Numbered from the stretch's first letter, positions 48,680-57,842 are shown. The stretch: DNA of 64,000 nt from Paraburkholderia hospita (GCF_002902965.1 NZ_CP026106.1:3162001-3226000), one strand, 5' to 3'. Numbers and translations are program-made. The notes: generated from the letters alone by a model not told the origin.

Positions 48680-49315
48680 ATGAACACACCTCGCCGACCT
48701 TCTCCACTGGGCGCAACCGCGCCGGTGGATACGCGCGCGTTCGAGGCGGTGGCGATCGGCGCGTCGGCGGGTGGCATCGACGCGCTGAACGTGCTGTTGC
48801 CCGCGCTGCCTGCGTCGTTCGGGCTCGCGGTGCTGATCGTCTCGCACGTGCCCGCCGATTCACCGAGCCGTCTGGCCGAAACGCTCGGCTATCGCTGCGC
48901 GCTGCCCGTCGTCGAGCCGGATGCGGGCGAGCCGCTGCTGCCGGGCCGCGTGCATCTCGCGCCGCCCGGCTATCACATGCTGATCGACGACGACCGCACG
49001 GTCGCGCTGTCGATCGATTCGACGGTGCGCTATTCGCGGCCGTCCATCGACGTGTTGTTCGAATCCGCCGCGCACGTGTACCGCGAGCGGTTGCTCGGCA
49101 TCCTGCTGTCGGGCGCGAACGACGACGGCGCGCACGGCCTCGAAGTGATCCGCGCGATGGGCGGCCTCGCGTGGGTGCAGGACCCGCAAACGGCTGTCTC
49201 CGCGACGATGCCGCGCGCGGCCATCGCGCGCGGCGCCGTCGACGAAGTGCTTTCTCCAACCCTGATGGCCCGGCGGCTCGCCGGTTTGCCGCCTCACACT
49301 AGAACGATGACATGA
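48680..49315 (+). CDS. CheB-type methylesterase without receiver domain
   Basis: This 211-residue protein is the catalytic half of CheB only. The triad appears as Ser29 (IGASAGGID), His56 (SHVPAD) and Asp148 (SGANDDGAHG). The usual N-terminal receiver domain is absent, so it is not controlled by its own phosphorylation. Its stop overlaps the start of the next gene by four bases, and that gene encodes a receiver plus kinase, which may substitute. Confidence 0.92.
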   Translation: MNTPRRPSPLGATAPVDTRAFEAVAIGASAGGIDALNVLLPALPASFGLAVLIVSHVPADSPSRLAETLGYRCALPVVEPDAGEPLLPGRVHLAPPGYHMLIDDDRTVALSIDSTVRYSRPSIDVLFESAAHVYRERLLGILLSGANDDGAHGLEVIRAMGGLAWVQDPQTAVSATMPRAAIARGAVDEVLSPTLMARRLAGLPPHTRTMT

Positions 49316-50424
49316 GGAACTCACCCGTCAACATTCTGATCGTCGACGATATCGCGCATAACATCACGGCGCTCGAAGCGCTGCTGGCGCGTCCGGGGAT
49401 CGAACTGCTGGTCGCGAACTCGGGCACGGCCGCGCTCGACCTGCTGCTCAAGCATGAAGCCGCGCTCGCGATCCTCGACGTCAACATGCCCGGCATGAAC
49501 GGCTTCGAGCTTGCGTCGCTGATGCGCGGCAGCCCGCGCACGTCGCACGTGCCTATCATCTTTCTGACGGCCACGGCGGAAGACGCGTCGCGCACGTTTC
49601 GCGGCTACGAAGCGGGCGCCGTCGATTTTCTGCACAAGCCGTTCGACCCGCGCATCCTGCAATCGAAGGTCGATGTGTTCGTGCAGCTGGAGCAGCACAA
49701 GCGGCAACTCGCCGATCAGCTGCTGACCACGCGCCAGCTGCTCGAAGCGAACGAAATGCTGATGGCCGTGCTCGGCCACGATCTGCGCACGCCGCTCGGC
49801 ACGGTGCTGGCGTCGGCGGAATTTCTAGTGCGCAACGCCTCCGACGAGCAATCGGCAACTGTCGCGGGCCGCATCAGGAACAGCACGATGCGCATGTCGC
49901 GGATGGTGCATCAGTTGCTCAATCTCGCGCGCCTGCAAGGCGGCCGCATGCAATTGCAGCCGCGTGCGAGCGATCTGGCGGCGCTGTGCCGCGGCGTGAT
50001 CGAAGAGTTCGCGACGCACGAGCGCGCCGGCCAGATCGTGTTCACTTCGCGCGGCAATACGACGGGCACATGGGACACCGACCTGCTGTGGCAGGCCATT
50101 TCAAATCTGATCAGCAACGCGTTGCATCACGGCGAGCACGACAGCCCGATCACGGTCGACCTCAATGCCGACGAGCCGAACCGGCTGCGACTGACGGTCA
50201 GCAATCGCGGCGCGATTCCGCCCGCGATGCTGCCACATCTGTTCGAAGCTTTCGGCTCGAACGGAGCAGGCGAGCGCTCGCGCGAAGGGCTCGGCCTCGG
50301 GCTGCACATCGTGGACAAGATCGTGCACATGCATGGCGGCAAGGTGACGGGCAAATCGGACGAGATCGTCGGCACTGTATTTACGGTCGAACTGCCGCGC
50401 ACCGCGCAAAGCTGGGTGCTCTGA
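49312..50424 (+). CDS. soluble receiver-histidine kinase hybrid
   Basis: This 370-residue cytoplasmic protein has an N-terminal receiver domain (residues 5-122; ILIVDD, acceptor Asp in LAILDVNMPGMNG, FLTATAED, Lys in HKPFDP). A short coiled coil leads to HisKA with His in LGHDLRTPLG and an ATPase domain (LISNALHHGE, GLGLGLHIVDKI). There is no membrane segment, so input probably comes by phosphotransfer, plausibly from the hybrid kinase three genes upstream. It overlaps the esterase gene by four bases. Confidence 0.93.
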   Translation: MRNSPVNILIVDDIAHNITALEALLARPGIELLVANSGTAALDLLLKHEAALAILDVNMPGMNGFELASLMRGSPRTSHVPIIFLTATAEDASRTFRGYEAGAVDFLHKPFDPRILQSKVDVFVQLEQHKRQLADQLLTTRQLLEANEMLMAVLGHDLRTPLGTVLASAEFLVRNASDEQSATVAGRIRNSTMRMSRMVHQLLNLARLQGGRMQLQPRASDLAALCRGVIEEFATHERAGQIVFTSRGNTTGTWDTDLLWQAISNLISNALHHGEHDSPITVDLNADEPNRLRLTVSNRGAIPPAMLPHLFEAFGSNGAGERSREGLGLGLHIVDKIVHMHGGKVTGKSDEIVGTVFTVELPRTAQSWVL

Positions 50425-50634
50425 CACGGCGCGACGGCCGGCAGGCCGCGCGCCTGAAATACTTCGTAAGAGATGCGCCGGCGGCGCGTGCGCCTTGCGC
50501 GGCATGGGCAAGCGTCCGCGCCCCGTTTCGTGCGCCGCACTGGCGTGTGCGGCTGTCAGCCGATGTAATAACGGCTTGCAATCAAACCGCACTACAATGC
50601 TTGCCGTCCGATGCCCGTTGTTCGCCTCTTCATC

Positions 50635-51471
50635 ATGTCCAGCCGCCCTTCCCGTATTGCTCTCGCGTTGACCCTGCCCGTGCTTGCCGCGCTCGGCGCG
50701 TGCTCGACGCCGCCCAAGGCGAAGCTGCAGGAAGACTTCGTCAGCAGCGGCGCAAGTCCGTACACGCGCACGTTTCAGGTGACGAGCACGGAAGCCTGCG
50801 AAGGCGCGCGCCGCGCGCTCTTGAGCCAGGGCTACATGACGACGCTGGTGCGCCCCGATACCGTCGACGCCAGCAAGAACTTCCAGCCCGCCAGCGACTC
50901 GCACTTCACCGTCGAATTCCATATCGTCTGCACGGCGGGTGACGACGCGACCAACAGCAGCATCGTCTATGCGAACGCGGTGCAGAGCGGCTACGCGCTC
51001 AAGAAGAGCGATACGTCGGCGAGCGTCGGGTTGAGCGTGCTCGGCTCACTGTCGCTGCCGATTCGCCAGAACAGCGACGCGATGGTGAAGATTTCCAGCG
51101 AAACGATCCAGTCGGGCAAGTTCTACGACGGCTTCTTCAATCTGATCAGCCACTATCTGGCGAACGTGGTGCGCAGCATGCCTGTGCCCGGCAATACCGT
51201 CGACGCGACGCCGCTGCCCATGCCCGCTCCCGCGCCGGCGCTGGTCGTCACGCCGATGTCGTCCACGCCCGGCGGCAACGCGGCGCCTGTCATCATGCCC
51301 GCGCCTTCGAAGGAACAGACCACGCCGGTTGCAGCGGCAGCGACGCCAGTTGCTTCGGCAACGCCTGTCTCCGCGACGACGCACGCGCACGAAGCCGCCG
51401 CCGCTTCACCCGATAACACGCCTGCGATCATCGAATCGCCGGCTTCGGGTGCGGCGGCTTTGGCGCAGTGA
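50635..51471 (+). CDS. lipoprotein of unknown function
   Basis: This 278-residue lipoprotein has lipobox LGAC following MSSRPSRIALALTLPVLAA. An alternative ATG lies 24 bases upstream. A TACAAT element at 50593 could be a -10 box and would put transcription start between the two, favouring 50635. The mature part has a globular domain (about residues 25-185) that I do not recognise, then an Ala/Pro/Thr-rich low-complexity tail of about 90 residues. It converges on the fic gene with two bases between stops. Confidence 0.8.
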   Translation: MSSRPSRIALALTLPVLAALGACSTPPKAKLQEDFVSSGASPYTRTFQVTSTEACEGARRALLSQGYMTTLVRPDTVDASKNFQPASDSHFTVEFHIVCTAGDDATNSSIVYANAVQSGYALKKSDTSASVGLSVLGSLSLPIRQNSDAMVKISSETIQSGKFYDGFFNLISHYLANVVRSMPVPGNTVDATPLPMPAPAPALVVTPMSSTPGGNAAPVIMPAPSKEQTTPVAAAATPVASATPVSATTHAHEAAAASPDNTPAIIESPASGAAALAQ

Positions 51472-51473
51472 AA

Positions 51474-52622
51474 TCACGCGGCCGTGTCCGCCGGCCCCCA
51501 CCCTGGGATGTTCAGGTAATAGCGGGTCGAGCGACCGGCACCGACCTTGCACAGTAGCCCCATGTCCTCGAGTTCGATCAGTTCACGCGACGCTGTGGCC
51601 CGCGAGGTGCCGCCGACGCTCTCGTACTTTCTGGTGCTCATGCCTCCTTCGAAGCCGTTGGGACCGGCATCGAGCAGAAGGTTGACGACTTTGCGCTGTC
51701 GAGGCGTAAGTACCTTGTCCTGATGGTTCATCCAGAAAATGGCTTTAGCGAGCGTGGCGTCCACGACACTGGACGCTTCTTCGCAGGACACTCGCACCTG
51801 TTCCACGAACCACAGCACCCACTCGGTCACGTCCAGTTCGCCATGCTGGGCGCGCTCGAGCTGCGCATAGTAGTCGCGTCGCTTGTCGAGCAAGCGCTGT
51901 GAGGTACGAATCAGGCGGCTGACTTCACCGCTGTCGCGCGCCAGCACGAGGTCGATAAGCACTCGACCAATGCGGCCATTCCCGTCCTCAAAGGGGTGAA
52001 TCGTCTCGAACCACAGATGAGCGAGTGCCGCCTTGACCAGATTGTCGTGCTCGGTCGTTGCGTTGAACCAGTCCAGGAACTTCTGCATTTCGGCCGGAAC
52101 GTCCGCCGATGACGGAGCCTCGTAATGGACCTTTTCGCGTCCGACGCTCCCGCTGACGATTTGCATCGGCTCGGCTTGCTCGCGGTAGGCCCCGACAAGA
52201 AGTTTGGTCATGCCTGAGTAGCCGGTCGGGAAGAGCGCCGCCTGCCAGGCGCACAAGTGCTCGTGTGTGAGTGGCGCCTGCCTTTGCCGCACAGCGTCAT
52301 CCATGATGTCGAGCAGCCCTTCGACGCTTCGGGGCGCGATGGGGCCATCCTGATTCCCGACACCTAGTCGCCGTGCCACGGACGACCGCACGGCGGTGAG
52401 GTCAATGCGTTCGCCCTCGATGGCTGCCGTCGCGACTGCATCCTGGCTCCAGGCCTCGGCGGCCAGTTCAAGGCGCTGCTCGAAGCCAAGGCCCGACAGC
52501 TGGCCTTCAACGACGCCCTGAGCTCTGCGCGCGCGGGCCACCACGCCGCCGACGCGAACAGCGTCGTAGTGCATGCCTGGCCACGTGGCGGTCTGCCAGA
52601 TGAGAGATGAGGTTGATGACAT
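51474..52622 (-). CDS. Fic-domain protein (AMPylator) with inhibitory helix and winged-helix C-terminus
   Basis: This 382-residue protein should transfer AMP, or another nucleotide part, to a target hydroxyl. The Fic motif HPFEDGNGRIGR occupies residues 209-220, with catalytic His209. An N-terminal inhibitory helix motif TAAIEG (residues 65-70, Glu69) classes it as self-inhibited, class II. Residues 1-95 resemble the DUF4172 region. The C-terminal 80 residues look like a winged helix (SRATASRELIELEDMGLL), which could bind DNA. It converges on the lipoprotein gene. Two operator-like palindromes lie just upstream. Confidence 0.93.
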   Translation of the reverse strand: MSSTSSLIWQTATWPGMHYDAVRVGGVVARARRAQGVVEGQLSGLGFEQRLELAAEAWSQDAVATAAIEGERIDLTAVRSSVARRLGVGNQDGPIAPRSVEGLLDIMDDAVRQRQAPLTHEHLCAWQAALFPTGYSGMTKLLVGAYREQAEPMQIVSGSVGREKVHYEAPSSADVPAEMQKFLDWFNATTEHDNLVKAALAHLWFETIHPFEDGNGRIGRVLIDLVLARDSGEVSRLIRTSQRLLDKRRDYYAQLERAQHGELDVTEWVLWFVEQVRVSCEEASSVVDATLAKAIFWMNHQDKVLTPRQRKVVNLLLDAGPNGFEGGMSTRKYESVGGTSRATASRELIELEDMGLLCKVGAGRSTRYYLNIPGWGPADTAA

Positions 52623-52637
52623 GGTGCCGGATGAGCG

Positions 52638-52740
52638 TTGAGGCGATTGTGGGCTCTAATCGACTCGAATTGTGAGTCGAAAATAGTGTAGCCCACTTTG
52701 AGGCGATTGAGCGTCTAATCGACTCAAATCATGAGTTGAT
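52638..52740. repeat. duplicated operator-like palindromes upstream of fic
   Basis: Two direct copies about 59-60 bases apart each contain TGAGGCGATTG, then TCTAATCGACTC and an inverted repeat. Copy 1 is TCGACTC-N7-GAGTCGA at 52660-52680, perfect. Copy 2 is TCGACTC-N7-GAGTTGA at 52719-52739, one mismatch. Same-face spacing (about six helical turns) upstream of fic suggests cooperative binding, perhaps by the Fic protein's own winged helix. Confidence 0.75.
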
Positions 52741-53111
52741 ACTCACTTGCCCTGCCGACTGAAGCCGCGTGCAGGGCCTGCCTCTCCGCAACTTGATCGA
52801 CAGCTTTGCCATTCACGCGGCAATTTTATTTTCACCCCGCACTCAAGATTTCAGCCATTTTGCCGACCGCGAACGATTATCTGTTTTAAATCACCGATCG
52901 GTAAAAACGTTCTGAGCAAAGACGACCGAAGCATCGATACAAATCAAATAGTCGAAAATATTTTCCCGCTTGGGCTTTGCCTGCACTTCAGCACAGCGTC
53001 GATCCAGCCGTTACTACCTTCACGGAATTAACAAAACGGTACGCAATTTCAGGCAGTAAAACCTGCCGATTCATTTGCGTGCCGCACGTTGCTAAAAATT
53101 GGAGAGGGTCC
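52741..53111. promoter_or_regulatory. AT-rich region upstream of motA
   Basis: This stretch of about 370 bases holds no gene. It contains the palindromes ACCGATCGGT (52893-52902) and GAAAATATTTTC (52954-52965). It must contain the motAB promoter, but I could not find a good sigma-28 promoter (TAAA-N15-GCCGATAA). A strong GGAGAGGG ribosome binding site precedes motA. Confidence 0.5.
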
Positions 53112-53981
53112 ATGTTTGTCGCTATTGGTTGGGTGCTGGTTCTCGGCTCTGTGATCGGGAGCTTCGTGGGAGTGGGCGGCCATTTGCCCGCGCTGGTTCA
53201 GCCGTTCGAACTGCTGTGTATTTTCGGCGCGGCAATGGGCGCGTTCGTCGTCAGCAATCCCGTTTCGGTATTGAAGAAAACCATCAAGGCTTTGCCCGGA
53301 TGCTTCAAGGGCGGCAGTTATTCGAAAGAGGTTTATCTCGAGCTGATTGCACTGCTTTACGAGTTGCTTCAGAAAGCACGTAAGGAAGGCATGATGGCGC
53401 TCGAAGCCGACGTCAATGCACCGGAAGAAAGCGCGCTTTTCCAAAAGTATTCGCACGTTTTGAAGGACCATCATCTGCTCGATTTCATCGTCGATTATCT
53501 GCGGATGATGGCGACGGGCAACGTCAACGTACACGAGGTGCAGGACCTGATGGACGAAGAGCTGGCGACGCATCACGCCGAATCGTCGGTGGCCGCGAAC
53601 GCGATCCAGAAGATGGCTGACGGCCTGCCCGCGTTCGGCATCGTCGCGGCCGTGATGGGCGTCGTGCATACGATGGGCTCGGTCGGCGCGCCGCCCGCCG
53701 TGCTCGGCGAAATGATCGCGGGCGCGCTGGTCGGCACATTCCTCGGGATTCTGCTCGCGTATGGCTTCATCGGCCCCGTTGCCGATCTGCTCAACGCGAA
53801 GGGCCGTGCGGAAGCCAAGCCGTATCAGTGCGTGAAGGCCGTGCTGCTCGCGTCGCTGTCCGGCTACGCGCCGCCCGTCGCCATCGAATTCGGCCGCAAG
53901 GTGCTGTTCACGGCCGACCGTCCGAGCTTCCAGGAGCTCGACGACGCCGTGCGCGCCACCAAGATGCCGAAGTCGGCCTGA
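53112..53981 (+). CDS. motA: flagellar motor stator protein MotA
   Basis: This 289-residue stator subunit conducts protons with MotB to turn the flagellum. It has four membrane helices (first VAIGWVLVLGSVIGSFVGVG; later GIVAAVMGVVHTMGSVGAPP and GALVGTFLGILLAYGFIGPV). The cytoplasmic loop with charged residues contacts FliG. The start at 53112 follows GGAGAGGGTCC; a longer frame adds 45 non-conserved residues. It is directly followed by motB. Confidence 0.96.
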   Translation: MFVAIGWVLVLGSVIGSFVGVGGHLPALVQPFELLCIFGAAMGAFVVSNPVSVLKKTIKALPGCFKGGSYSKEVYLELIALLYELLQKARKEGMMALEADVNAPEESALFQKYSHVLKDHHLLDFIVDYLRMMATGNVNVHEVQDLMDEELATHHAESSVAANAIQKMADGLPAFGIVAAVMGVVHTMGSVGAPPAVLGEMIAGALVGTFLGILLAYGFIGPVADLLNAKGRAEAKPYQCVKAVLLASLSGYAPPVAIEFGRKVLFTADRPSFQELDDAVRATKMPKSA

Positions 53982-54004
53982 TGCGCGCATAGAGGGAGAT
54001 CAGC

Positions 54005-54988
54005 ATGGCCGAAAGACGACCCCGCGGCGAAGAGGCGAGCGAGAAGGCCGCGCCCGTCATCGTGCGACGCTCGAAGAAGGGCGACGGGCACGGCGCGCAT
54101 CACGGCGGTGCATGGAAGATCGCCTACGCGGACTTCGTGACCGCGATGATGGCGTTCTTCCTGCTGATGTGGCTGCTCGGCTCGACGTCGAAGTACGACA
54201 AGCAGGGCATCGAGGATTACTTCAACACGCCGCTGTCGAGCCTGCTAGGCGGCAACGAAGGGACGGCGGCAGCGCGTCCGAACGTGATTCAGGGCGGCGG
54301 CCGCGACATCTCCGACACGCGCCCCGGCGACGGCAAGAAAGCGCAGCAGGAGCCCGCGAAGCCGACGCTCACGCAGGCGACGGTGGCGCCCAACGACACC
54401 GCGCGTCTCGAACAGCTGAAAGCGAAGCTGTCGGCACTGATCGAGGAGACGCCCGCGTTGAAGGCGTTCAAGGATCAGATCCGCATCTCGATCACGAACG
54501 AGGGCTTGCGCATCGAGATCGTCGATTCGCTGAAGCGTCCGATGTTCGCGACGGGCAGCGCGAAACTGCAGAGCTACGCGGTCGAGATTCTCACGCAGAT
54601 CGGCGCGTCGCTGAACGATGTCGATAACCGCATTTCGATTGCGGGCCACACGGATGCCGCCACGTACGCGAACGGCCCGGCCGGATATTCGAACTGGGAG
54701 CTGTCGTCGGAGCGCGCGAACGCGGCGCGGCGCGCGCTCGTGGCGGGCGGCATGCGCGAAGACAAGCTGCTGCAGGTGCGCGGTCTCGCGGACGTGCTGC
54801 CGCTCAACGCGAACGTCGCCGACGAGCCAACCAACCGGCGCATCAGCGTGCTGGTGCTGAACAAAGCCGCCGAACAGGCGTTCTTCCGCGACGGCGGACG
54901 CACGTCGATCGATGAAGCGCTGCCCGCAAGCGAAGCGATCCCCGACGTGGTGTCGAAACTGAAGGTAAGCACGCGCAGCGCGTATTGA
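54005..54988 (+). CDS. motB: flagellar motor stator protein MotB
   Basis: This 327-residue partner of MotA has a single membrane helix containing the proton-binding Asp (WKIAYADFVTAMMAFFLLMW), a plug segment, and a C-terminal OmpA-type peptidoglycan-binding domain (ISIAGHTDAATY, NRRISVLVL). The charged His/Gly-rich N-terminus is normal. The gene lies 23 bases after motA and is followed by a strong terminator. Confidence 0.96.
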   Translation: MAERRPRGEEASEKAAPVIVRRSKKGDGHGAHHGGAWKIAYADFVTAMMAFFLLMWLLGSTSKYDKQGIEDYFNTPLSSLLGGNEGTAAARPNVIQGGGRDISDTRPGDGKKAQQEPAKPTLTQATVAPNDTARLEQLKAKLSALIEETPALKAFKDQIRISITNEGLRIEIVDSLKRPMFATGSAKLQSYAVEILTQIGASLNDVDNRISIAGHTDAATYANGPAGYSNWELSSERANAARRALVAGGMREDKLLQVRGLADVLPLNANVADEPTNRRISVLVLNKAAEQAFFRDGGRTSIDEALPASEAIPDVVSKLKVSTRSAY

Positions 54989-55006
54989 TCGCGATATCGT
55001 GTGTTC

Positions 55007-55042
55007 AGCCGCGCGCTTCGAAAGGAGCGCGCGGCTTTTTTT
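55007..55042 (+). terminator. intrinsic terminator after motB
   Basis: An 11-bp perfect stem (AGCCGCGCGCT / AGCGCGCGGCT) with an 8-base loop is followed by seven Ts. It ends the motAB transcript. The remaining 255 bases before the next gene show no gene. Confidence 0.92.
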
Positions 55043-55297
55043 GCTTCGCTCCAGCGCGGATTGATCACCCGATTTGACCACACAACGAAACGGTCATCCT
55101 CACCGTTTCGCCAAGCGACACATTCGCATCGTCAATTGCGTCCGGCCTTGCGCTCAGGCAAAGCAATTTCAGCGCTGCACTTCACAACCGCAACACGTTT
55201 CTGATATTGGTAGAGGAAGCGTAGCTGTTGCGCTTGCGCGAGATCACGCGTGCAAACGTGCATTTCCCTTCCAATGCTTCATTGACGGAGAACGACA

Positions 55298-55885
55298 ATG
55301 CAAAGAAGACACTTCGTGACAGCAAGTGCTGCTGCACTCGCATACGGCAGTCTGCTGTTGTCGGGCTGCAGCACGACGACGAGCAGCGGCGAATCGGCGG
55401 CAACCGACATGTCCAAGCGGCAGTCGATCGACGCGAGCGTCGACGGCACGATGGCGAAACTCTACACGACCGTGAAGGGCTCGCGTGAACTGGTCGCCAA
55501 GGCGCGCGGCGTACTCGTGTTTCCTTCCGTGCTACAGGTGGGCTTCGTGGTGGGCGGGCAGTATGGCGAAGGCGCGCTGCGCGTCGACGGCAGCACGGCC
55601 GGCTACTACAGCACGGTCTCCGGCTCGTTCGGCCTGACGGCGGGCGCGCAGTCGAAGGCGATCATCTTCCTCTTCATGACGCAGGACGCGCTCGACAAAT
55701 TCCGCAACGCCAAGGGCTGGTCGGCGGGCGCCGATGCGTCGGTGGCGCTCATCAAGGTCGGGGCGAACGGCGCAGTCGATACTACGACGGCAACCGCGCC
55801 TGTCGAGGCGATCATTATGACGAACTCCGGACTGATGGCCGACGTGTCGCTCGCGGGCACCAAGGTGTCGAAGCTGAACATCTGA
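55298..55885 (+). CDS. Ysc84-domain lipoprotein
   Basis: This 195-residue protein has a signal with lipobox SGC (LLLSGCST) and a Ysc84/SYLF-type lipid-binding domain (ARGVLVFPSVLQVGFVVGGQYGEG, YYSTVSGSFGLTAGAQSKA). The N-terminus MQRRHFVTASAA has a pair of Arg but not a full Tat motif. Ysc84-type proteins bind phospholipid; the bacterial role is unclear. It is followed by a terminator. Confidence 0.88.
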   Translation: MQRRHFVTASAAALAYGSLLLSGCSTTTSSGESAATDMSKRQSIDASVDGTMAKLYTTVKGSRELVAKARGVLVFPSVLQVGFVVGGQYGEGALRVDGSTAGYYSTVSGSFGLTAGAQSKAIIFLFMTQDALDKFRNAKGWSAGADASVALIKVGANGAVDTTTATAPVEAIIMTNSGLMADVSLAGTKVSKLNI

Positions 55886-55946
55886 GCTTGATGCCGTGCG
55901 ACGTGGCGCGCTCGCCGCCGTCGCGCATCGCTGCCCGTAGAAACAC

Positions 55947-55984
55947 AAACGGCTCGCCGTGACCAATGGCGAGCCGTCTGCTTT
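55947..55984 (+). terminator. intrinsic terminator after the Ysc84 gene
   Basis: A 10-bp stem (ACGGCTCGCC / GGCGAGCCGT) with a 9-base loop is followed by CTGCTTTTT. It lies about 60 bases after the stop codon. Confidence 0.85.
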
Positions 55985-56002
55985 TTGCTTGCTACGCGGC
56001 GA

Positions 56003-56653
56003 TCAGAAGCGATACGTTACGCCGACCTTCACGATGGGGTACCAGCGCCACTTGTCGGCCTTGTCCTGCAGGGCTTGGCGTTGCTGGTCGACGTTCGCCT
56101 GACCCGCCTCGGCGACGATGTCCGCCGGGACGTCGAGCGTCACGTGCGGGCGGCCATAGGTGACGCCTGCATCGAAGAACGCCGAGAAGCCCTTCTGCGC
56201 GACAGGCGTATGACCAAAGCCAATGCCGATATACGGACGCACCGTCGGATACTTCGCCTCCGCGTGAACCGTCTCACCGTTCGTCGCGTAGTTGGTGCCG
56301 TTGATGCTGACCGTGCCGCTCGGGCTGATCGCATCGCCCGATACGTTATCCCCGCCGATCAACATACCGGCCGTGATGCGGAACGGCACCGTGGCGGGCG
56401 CCGGGAAGAAGTCGAGGTACAGGCCGCCGTGATAGATCTTGGCCTTGCCGTCGTAGTTCAGGGCACCGGCGCTGAAGTTGTGCGAGAACGCAATGCCATT
56501 GAATTCGGCGCGGATGTTGTCGCGCGTGCCGAGCGGTTCGGAGAAGCCGATACCGAGGCCTTCCGTGCCGACCTGACCATAAATTTCGTGCGCGTGTGCG
56601 ACGGGCGCGGACAGCGCAAAGCCCGCCGCAAGCGTGACCAACAGCCTTTTCAT
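56003..56653 (-). CDS. outer-membrane beta-barrel protein of unknown function
   Basis: This 216-residue protein has a signal peptide ending VAHAHE and a C-terminal Phe (VGVTYRF), as outer-membrane beta-barrels have. Alternating polar and hydrophobic stretches (RPYIGIGFGH, FSAFFDAGVTYG) suggest about eight strands. I start it at 56653 (MKRLLVTLAAG), where the signal begins. A second ATG lies 15 bases upstream. I do not recognise a specific function. Confidence 0.82.
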   Translation of the reverse strand: MKRLLVTLAAGFALSAPVAHAHEIYGQVGTEGLGIGFSEPLGTRDNIRAEFNGIAFSHNFSAGALNYDGKAKIYHGGLYLDFFPAPATVPFRITAGMLIGGDNVSGDAISPSGTVSINGTNYATNGETVHAEAKYPTVRPYIGIGFGHTPVAQKGFSAFFDAGVTYGRPHVTLDVPADIVAEAGQANVDQQRQALQDKADKWRWYPIVKVGVTYRF

Positions 56654-56903
56654 CTGTGAGATTTCCATCGGGGTTCTGGAGGGCGCCTGACCTTGACGCC
56701 GCGTGTATCGGGAAAAATTACCCGTCACACGCAATGACCTTGCGTTGCGGCGGCGTCCCAGACCCGTCTTATTACGGACCACTCACAGAAAATCTTTAGT
56801 GAATATTTAAAACGTTCTCTGCGTGCCGCCTCAAGCCCTTTAAATGGCGGGTTTCTCAGCGGAAATCGGTAAATTACACGGCCTTACCAATGCTTTAAAT
56901 CCG

Positions 56904-57842
56904 TCATTCGATGCCGCGCGTCAATCGCTGGATCGCCTGAGGCGGCTGGCCGTACGCACGCAAAAAAGCCCGGCGCATGCGCTCGCGGTCGCCGAAGCCC
57001 ACATCGCGCGCAACCACGTCGACGCCGTGCCGCCCCGTCTCGAGCATCAGACGCGCCGCTTCGACGCGCAGCCGCTCGACCGCCTTCGCGGGCGTCTGCC
57101 CCGTTTCTTCCCTGAACGCGCGCGTGAACTGCCGCGGGCTCAGATGCGCGGCGTCCGCGAGCTGCTCGACGGAAAGCAGCGTGTTCAGATTGCGCCTCGC
57201 GTACGACAGCGCCGTCTGGATGCGATCGGACTTCGGCTCGAGTTCGAGCAGCGCCGAAAACTGCGATTGACCGCCCGCGCGCCGGTGATACACGACGAGC
57301 TTGCGCGCGACATGGCGCGCGAGCTCCACGCCCGCGTCCTTCTCGACGAACGCCAGCGCAAGGTCGATGCACGCCGTCATACCCGCCGACGTCCACACGT
57401 CGTTATCGATGATGAAGATGCGATCCTCTTCCACTTTCACAGCCGGATAACGTTTGCGCATGTCTTCGGCGTAGTACCAGTGCGTGGTCGCGCGCCTGTC
57501 GTCGAGCAAGCCCGCATCGGCCAGATGAAACGCGCCCGTGCAGGCGGCGGCAACACGGCGCGCCGCCGGCGCCGCCCGCTTCAGGAACGCGATCAGCGAC
57601 GGCGGCGACGGCTGCAGATCGTTGTCGCCGACGACGAGGATCGTGTCGAAGCGGCTGTCGTCGAACGGCTGGGTCGACACCTCGAAACCGGACGAGCACG
57701 GCACCGGGCCGCCGTGCTCGGACAGCAGCACGTACTCGTACAACGGCTCGCTCATCTCGCGGTTCGCGAACTCCAGCACGCTCGTCATGCCGAGATTCAT
57801 CACCTGAAAACCGGGGAATAGAACGATTCCGACGCGCAGCAT
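56904..57842 (-). CDS. GlxA-family regulator (DJ-1/PfpI plus AraC HTH)
   Basis: This 312-residue regulator has an N-terminal DJ-1/PfpI-like domain (residues 1-170; LFPGFQVMNLG, VAAACTGAFHLADAG) and a C-terminal AraC-type DNA-binding domain (about 215-310; SVEQLADAAHLSPRQFTRAF, GFGDRERMRRAF). It is divergent from the short-chain dehydrogenase gene, with 128 bases between them, so it may control that gene. Confidence 0.92.
   Translation of the reverse strand: MLRVGIVLFPGFQVMNLGMTSVLEFANREMSEPLYEYVLLSEHGGPVPCSSGFEVSTQPFDDSRFDTILVVGDNDLQPSPPSLIAFLKRAAPAARRVAAACTGAFHLADAGLLDDRRATTHWYYAEDMRKRYPAVKVEEDRIFIIDNDVWTSAGMTACIDLALAFVEKDAGVELARHVARKLVVYHRRAGGQSQFSALLELEPKSDRIQTALSYARRNLNTLLSVEQLADAAHLSPRQFTRAFREETGQTPAKAVERLRVEAARLMLETGRHGVDVVARDVGFGDRERMRRAFLRAYGQPPQAIQRLTRGIE

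Noticed and set aside
50576..50598. Standard sigma-70 promoter TTGCAA...TACAAT before the lipoprotein gene
   Set aside because: The spacing between the two boxes is 11 bases, too short. TACAAT alone may still be a -10 box.
52638..52740. Attachment site or transposon end upstream of fic
   Set aside because: The repeats are near fic only, with no matching copy seen beyond its 3' end and no integrase or transposase gene; an operator pair is simpler.
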